A stretch of DNA of 64,000 nucleotides from Nocardioides sp. Root682 (GTDB taxonomy: Bacteria; Actinomycetota; Actinomycetes; Propionibacteriales; Nocardioidaceae): contig NZ_LMHJ01000001.1 in the NCBI RefSeq assembly GCF_001427795.1, positions 2,133,664-2,197,663 on the forward strand. Reading direction: 5' to 3'. The notes under the pieces were generated by a model. It was not told the origin of the DNA. It was given only the letters and a program-made list of their open reading frames with translations, and searched no databases. Position 1 is the stretch's first letter, and the number at the start of each line of letters is the position of its first letter. Both the position numbers and the translations under genes were made by a program. Below, in pieces: positions 62,353 to 64,000 of this stretch.

Positions 62353-63594
62353 TCAGTTCAGCCGGTTCTTGATGATTTCCCCGCCGCGCATGATCAGGTC
62401 GAGGTTCCGGCCCTCCACGGCGAGAAGGCCGATGTCCGTGAGCGGGTCGCCGTCGACGACGATCAGGTCGGCATGGGCGTCTGGCGCCACGCAGCCCAGC
62501 TTCCCCGTCTGCATCAGGATCTCCGCGCCGACCGACGTGGCCTGTCGCAAGAGCTCGAGCGGCGTGAAGACCTCACGGCGGATCTCGAACTCTCGAGTCT
62601 GCTGGGTGTAGAAGCCAGCAAGCAGGTCCGTTCCGAAGGCGAGCTTGACGCCCGCACTTCGCATCAGGTCCAGCCCAGCCATCGAGTCCTCGTGGACAGC
62701 GCGGAGATTGTCCATGCGATCGGGCGGCAACCCCATCTCCAGTCCCTGCTCGACGAGCGAGAAGAGGCAGACCATCGTGGGTACGACGTACGCGCCACGG
62801 TCCGCGACGAACGCAGCCGTCTCGACGTCGATCAGCGCGGCATGCTCGATGCACCGCACTCCGAACTCGACCGCCCTGCGCGTCGATTCGCTCGACAGGC
62901 AGTGCGCGGAGACATAGGTGCGCCGCTCCACGCATTCACGGACGATCGCGCGGATCTCGTCCTCTCGGAACTGGTTCATCCAGATCGGGTCACTCGGCGA
63001 CATGACGCCACCAGACGCCACGATCTTGATGCAGTGGGCGCCACGGCGCAGTTCCTCTCGCGTGGCCTTGATGCACTCGTCGACACCATCGGCGATCACG
63101 CCCGCCCAGTTCATCGAGCCGCACGAGCAGTAGCCGTGCGTGTGGTGCTTCTCGTTGGGGGTGCGGTAGTCGACGTGGCCGCCGGTCATCGACAGGATCT
63201 TGCCTGCGTAGAAGAACCGTGGCGCCCTGATCAATCCATCGGCGATGGCAGCAGCCAGGGGGTAGTCACCTCCGCCGATGTCGCGCACGGTGGTGAACCC
63301 ACTGTCGAGTGCGTGGCCGAGCTTCCTGATCGCATAGGCGGTCCGGTAAGGCGCGTCGCGGTCGTTGAGGACGCGTGGATCGAGGTCGGAGAAGTAGGAG
63401 TGGACGTGCATGTCGATCAGGCCCGGCATCAGCGTCTTGCCGGCGACATCGATCCTCTGCGCGTCGCTCGACCGGATCGGGCGATCGGAGACCTCGCGGA
63501 TCGTCCCGTCCTCGATGAGCACGGTCATGCCCTCGGGACACTCCTCGGACACGCCGTCGAAGATCCGGGCGTTCTCCAGAAGGACCTGCGTCAT
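62353..63594 (-). CDS. amidohydrolase family protein (imidazolonepropionase/prolidase-like)
   Basis: This is a 413-residue metal-dependent amidohydrolase. Visible features are the HxH pair in LIDMHVHSYF near residue 62, the probable carboxylated Lys in HCIKIVASGG near 180, His ligands in YVSAHCLS and CIEHAALI, and the catalytic Asp in FGTDLLAG near 330. N- and C-terminal strands complete the composite domain (GKTLMPG, DADLIVVDGDPL-type end). GAAGAG precedes the ATG at 63594, which overlaps the transporter stop (ATGA, 63591-63594). Such enzymes cleave Xaa-Pro or N-acyl bonds or cyclic amides; here probably the first step on an imported compound. Confidence 0.88.
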   Translation of the reverse strand: MTQVLLENARIFDGVSEECPEGMTVLIEDGTIREVSDRPIRSSDAQRIDVAGKTLMPGLIDMHVHSYFSDLDPRVLNDRDAPYRTAYAIRKLGHALDSGFTTVRDIGGGDYPLAAAIADGLIRAPRFFYAGKILSMTGGHVDYRTPNEKHHTHGYCSCGSMNWAGVIADGVDECIKATREELRRGAHCIKIVASGGVMSPSDPIWMNQFREDEIRAIVRECVERRTYVSAHCLSSESTRRAVEFGVRCIEHAALIDVETAAFVADRGAYVVPTMVCLFSLVEQGLEMGLPPDRMDNLRAVHEDSMAGLDLMRSAGVKLAFGTDLLAGFYTQQTREFEIRREVFTPLELLRQATSVGAEILMQTGKLGCVAPDAHADLIVVDGDPLTDIGLLAVEGRNLDLIMRGGEIIKNRLN

Positions 63595-64000
63595 CGTCGC
63601 CACTCTCTTCCATCGTCGGTCGATGCCAGACCAGCCTCCGGCTCGCGGTACCACAACAGCACCACAGCGAGCGCCACGAACGCCATCGATGCGACGAAGA
63701 CAGAGAAGGCCAGGCGGGAGCCCGTGGCTTCGGTGAGCCACACCGCCACGAAGGGCGTGAAGCCACCGACGATGACGGTGAGGTTGTACGCCGCGGCGCC
63801 GGCCGTGACACGGACCTTCGCCGGGAACAGCTCCACGACGTTGATGACAGCGGGAGTGATGAACACCGACAGGGGGATGGCGAAGATCAGTGCTCCCAGG
63901 AGCCCGAGGACGAACGTGCCGGTGGCACCCAGCAGGAAGGTGGGCACGACGCCCACTGCCATCGCACCGGCACCGGCGATCAGGACCGGCCTCCGCCCGA
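63591..64000 (-). CDS. MFS transporter, metabolite:H+ symporter (MHS)-like, N-terminal part beyond window
   Basis: Only the last 136 codons are in the window. Three to four membrane helices are visible (VPTFLLGATGTFVLGLLGAL, FAIPLSVFITPAVINVVELF, AGAAAYNLTVIVGGFTPFVA, FSVFVASMAFVALAVVLLWY). The GRRPVLIAG start and the ELFPAKVRVTAGAAAYN loop are typical of the MHS branch of the major facilitator superfamily (ProP, KgtP, ShiA). It is coupled by ATGA to the amidohydrolase and probably brings in the substrate of the cluster. No stop interrupts the frame to position 64000. Confidence 0.85.
   Translation of the reverse strand, partial: GRRPVLIAGAGAMAVGVVPTFLLGATGTFVLGLLGALIFAIPLSVFITPAVINVVELFPAKVRVTAGAAAYNLTVIVGGFTPFVAVWLTEATGSRLAFSVFVASMAFVALAVVLLWYREPEAGLASTDDGREWRR

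Overview
The window is high-GC actinobacterial DNA. Gene content points to a Nocardioides-like member of the Propionibacteriales/Nocardioidaceae: a complete Mce lipid-import operon, a mycothiol-dependent formaldehyde dehydrogenase, a GTP-type PEP carboxykinase, a 13E12/DUF222 protein with an SOS box, many acyl-CoA dehydrogenases, and tight operons with 1-4 nt overlaps. The genus is an inference; no rRNA or tRNA gene is visible. Genes are almost continuous. The largest gene-free stretch is about 286 bp (43038-43323), which holds the divergent start region of pckG and a membrane protein and no convincing gene.

Layout. 1-9965: recC (C-terminus cut by the window edge), a patatin-like phospholipase, a small putative lipoprotein, a DUF222/HNH protein behind a perfect actinobacterial LexA box, IS-end-like repeats, two unknown proteins, a maltose-type O-acetyltransferase, a PGPGW membrane protein and a SnoaL-like protein. 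10013-11602: a membrane class III adenylate cyclase. 11639-20304 (minus): an mce operon in the order yrbEA-yrbEB-mceA-B-C-D-E-F-mce-associated protein. Both the D and E subunits carry lipoboxes. Upstream of it lie an LppX/LprG-like lipoprotein and a TetR gene, separated from the operon by a terminator. 21871-26225: a TetR gene divergent from an ALDH-SDR-CYP136-like P450 operon, with a perfect dyad between them. 26203-28960: MerR, DUF4393 and DUF445 genes. 29070-31387: two acyl-CoA dehydrogenases divergent from the merR gene, with two dyads between.

31465-41038: a lipid-metabolism block. It holds a TetR gene, three MpaB/DUF2236 proteins, an acyl-CoA synthetase, a small coiled-coil protein, an APH-fold kinase next to an ACAD11-like dehydrogenase (together a split ACAD10/11), and a KstD-like flavoprotein. 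41039-41195 contains nested perfect palindromes and the pckG terminator. 41214-44335: pckG and a Pro-rich membrane protein. 44346-50504: an Lrp regulator divergent from a tyrosine/homogentisate operon (hpd-hmgA-unknown-fahA) followed by a Glu/Leu-type dehydrogenase.

50517-56164: an LTA-synthase-like sulfatase, a YbdK-type ligase divergent from an EgtC-like amidotransferase, and two SDRs. 56154-64000 (minus): a catabolic cluster running from an MHS-type transporter (cut by the window end) through an amidohydrolase, an esterase, a GlcD-like FAD oxidase, a DAO-family oxidase, mycothiol-dependent formaldehyde dehydrogenase and a metallo-beta-lactamase to a cupin and a small acidic protein. The set suggests uptake and stepwise breakdown of an N-methylated or amide compound with formaldehyde disposal.

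The most unusual items are the unknown gene sitting where maleylacetoacetate isomerase is expected, the split kinase/dehydrogenase module, the PEPCK P-loop Cys-to-Ser change, MpaB paralogues lacking the usual histidine, and the palindrome cluster.
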